A stretch of 5,746 nucleotides of DNA, taken from CAYGJN01 sp964350135. GTDB lineage: Bacteria > Bdellovibrionota > Bacteriovoracia > Bacteriovoracales > Bacteriovoracaceae. The notes under the pieces are model-generated. The model searched no databases and was not told the DNA's origin. It was given only the letters and a program-made list of their open reading frames with translations. Numbering within the stretch: the stretch's first letter is position 1; each line of letters begins with the position of its first letter. Below, in pieces: positions 5,481 to 5,746 of the stretch. Location of the stretch: contig CAYGJN010000137.1 in assembly GCA_964350135.1 (NCBI GenBank), positions 1-5,746 on the forward strand, in the 5' to 3' direction. The translations under genes were made by a program, and so were the position numbers.

Positions 5481-5746
5481 GTGAAAGAAATTATAATTGG
5501 AAAAATTGTTGGGTTTGTTTACTGGCTTTACTCACTAAGCTTTCGTTATCAAGTTCATTTTGAAAATGAAGAGGCAAAATTAAGCTATGAACAATCCTTT
5601 AAGGTTTTTCCTAATATAAACTCAAATGTCTTGTTTGCTATTTGGCACCAAGATGAAATTGCTCTTCTCTCTCATTTCAATTTTAGACAAATAGTCGTAA
5701 TGGTTAGTGACTCTAAGGATGGAGCAATGTTTTCTAATGCCCTTCA
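5481..5746 (+). CDS. DUF374-type lysophospholipid acyltransferase-like protein (5' part only)
   Basis: The frame opens at GTG 5481 and runs off the window after 88 codons. An in-frame TAA at 5475-5477 rules out an earlier start, apart from a very rare ATT at 5478. Residues 4-21 are a hydrophobic N-terminal segment typical of membrane-associated acyltransferases. The segment VLFAIWHQDEIALL (50-63) carries the Trp-His pair of DUF374 proteins, with His56 as the presumed catalytic residue, and VMVSDSKDGAMFSNAL (73-88) matches the family's S-x-S-x-DG block. Family members are thought to acylate lysophospholipids or lipid A precursors at the inner membrane; the substrate here is unknown. The later family motifs lie outside the window. 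No ribosome binding site is visible and the GTG is only 14 nt after the T tract of the etfBA terminator, so how it is transcribed is unclear. Confidence 0.78.
   Translation, partial: MKEIIIGKIVGFVYWLYSLSFRYQVHFENEEAKLSYEQSFKVFPNINSNVLFAIWHQDEIALLSHFNFRQIVVMVSDSKDGAMFSNAL

Overview
The window is a 5.7-kb piece of an AT-rich bacterial chromosome. The organism is Gram-negative: two lipobox signal peptides, a LysM lipoprotein, a probable outer-membrane beta-barrel ending in Phe and a DUF374-type acyltransferase all point to a double-membrane envelope. The low GC, the canonical etfB-etfA pair and the mix of envelope lipoproteins would suit Bdellovibrionota (Bacteriovorax/Halobacteriovorax-like). 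That placement is an impression from gene content, not a demonstrated one.

Layout. Positions 1-1857 are transcribed leftward: the 5' part of a lipoprotein resembling M48 metalloproteases (cut by the window edge), a rho-independent terminator, a two-LysM lipoprotein, and a deoxynucleoside kinase. A short divergent region (1858-1950) contains a perfect 9-bp inverted repeat and leads into a rightward cluster: an outer-membrane protein starting at TTG 1951, a 57-aa LptM-like lipoprotein starting at TTG 2963, and folK. The lipoprotein gene overlaps its upstream neighbour by 11 nt and its downstream neighbour by 4 nt. A 114-bp gap with a candidate promoter, a 7-bp inverted repeat and a strong ribosome binding site leads to etfB-etfA, which ends in a strong terminator. 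The start of a DUF374 acyltransferase gene runs off the right edge.

How the genes fit together. EtfB and EtfA form the electron-transfer flavoprotein that collects electrons from acyl-CoA and other dehydrogenases. FolK makes the pyrophosphorylated pterin for folate, and the deoxynucleoside kinase salvages DNA precursors. The rest is cell-envelope material: LysM lipoprotein, barrel protein, LptM-like lipoprotein, acyltransferase and putative protease. I see no mobile element, CRISPR array, RNA gene or defence system. The most notable items are the unannotated small lipoprotein with the LptM-type CGxKGP motif, the inverted repeat beside the barrel gene's ribosome binding site, and the run of non-ATG starts (TTG 1951, TTG 2963, GTG 5481).
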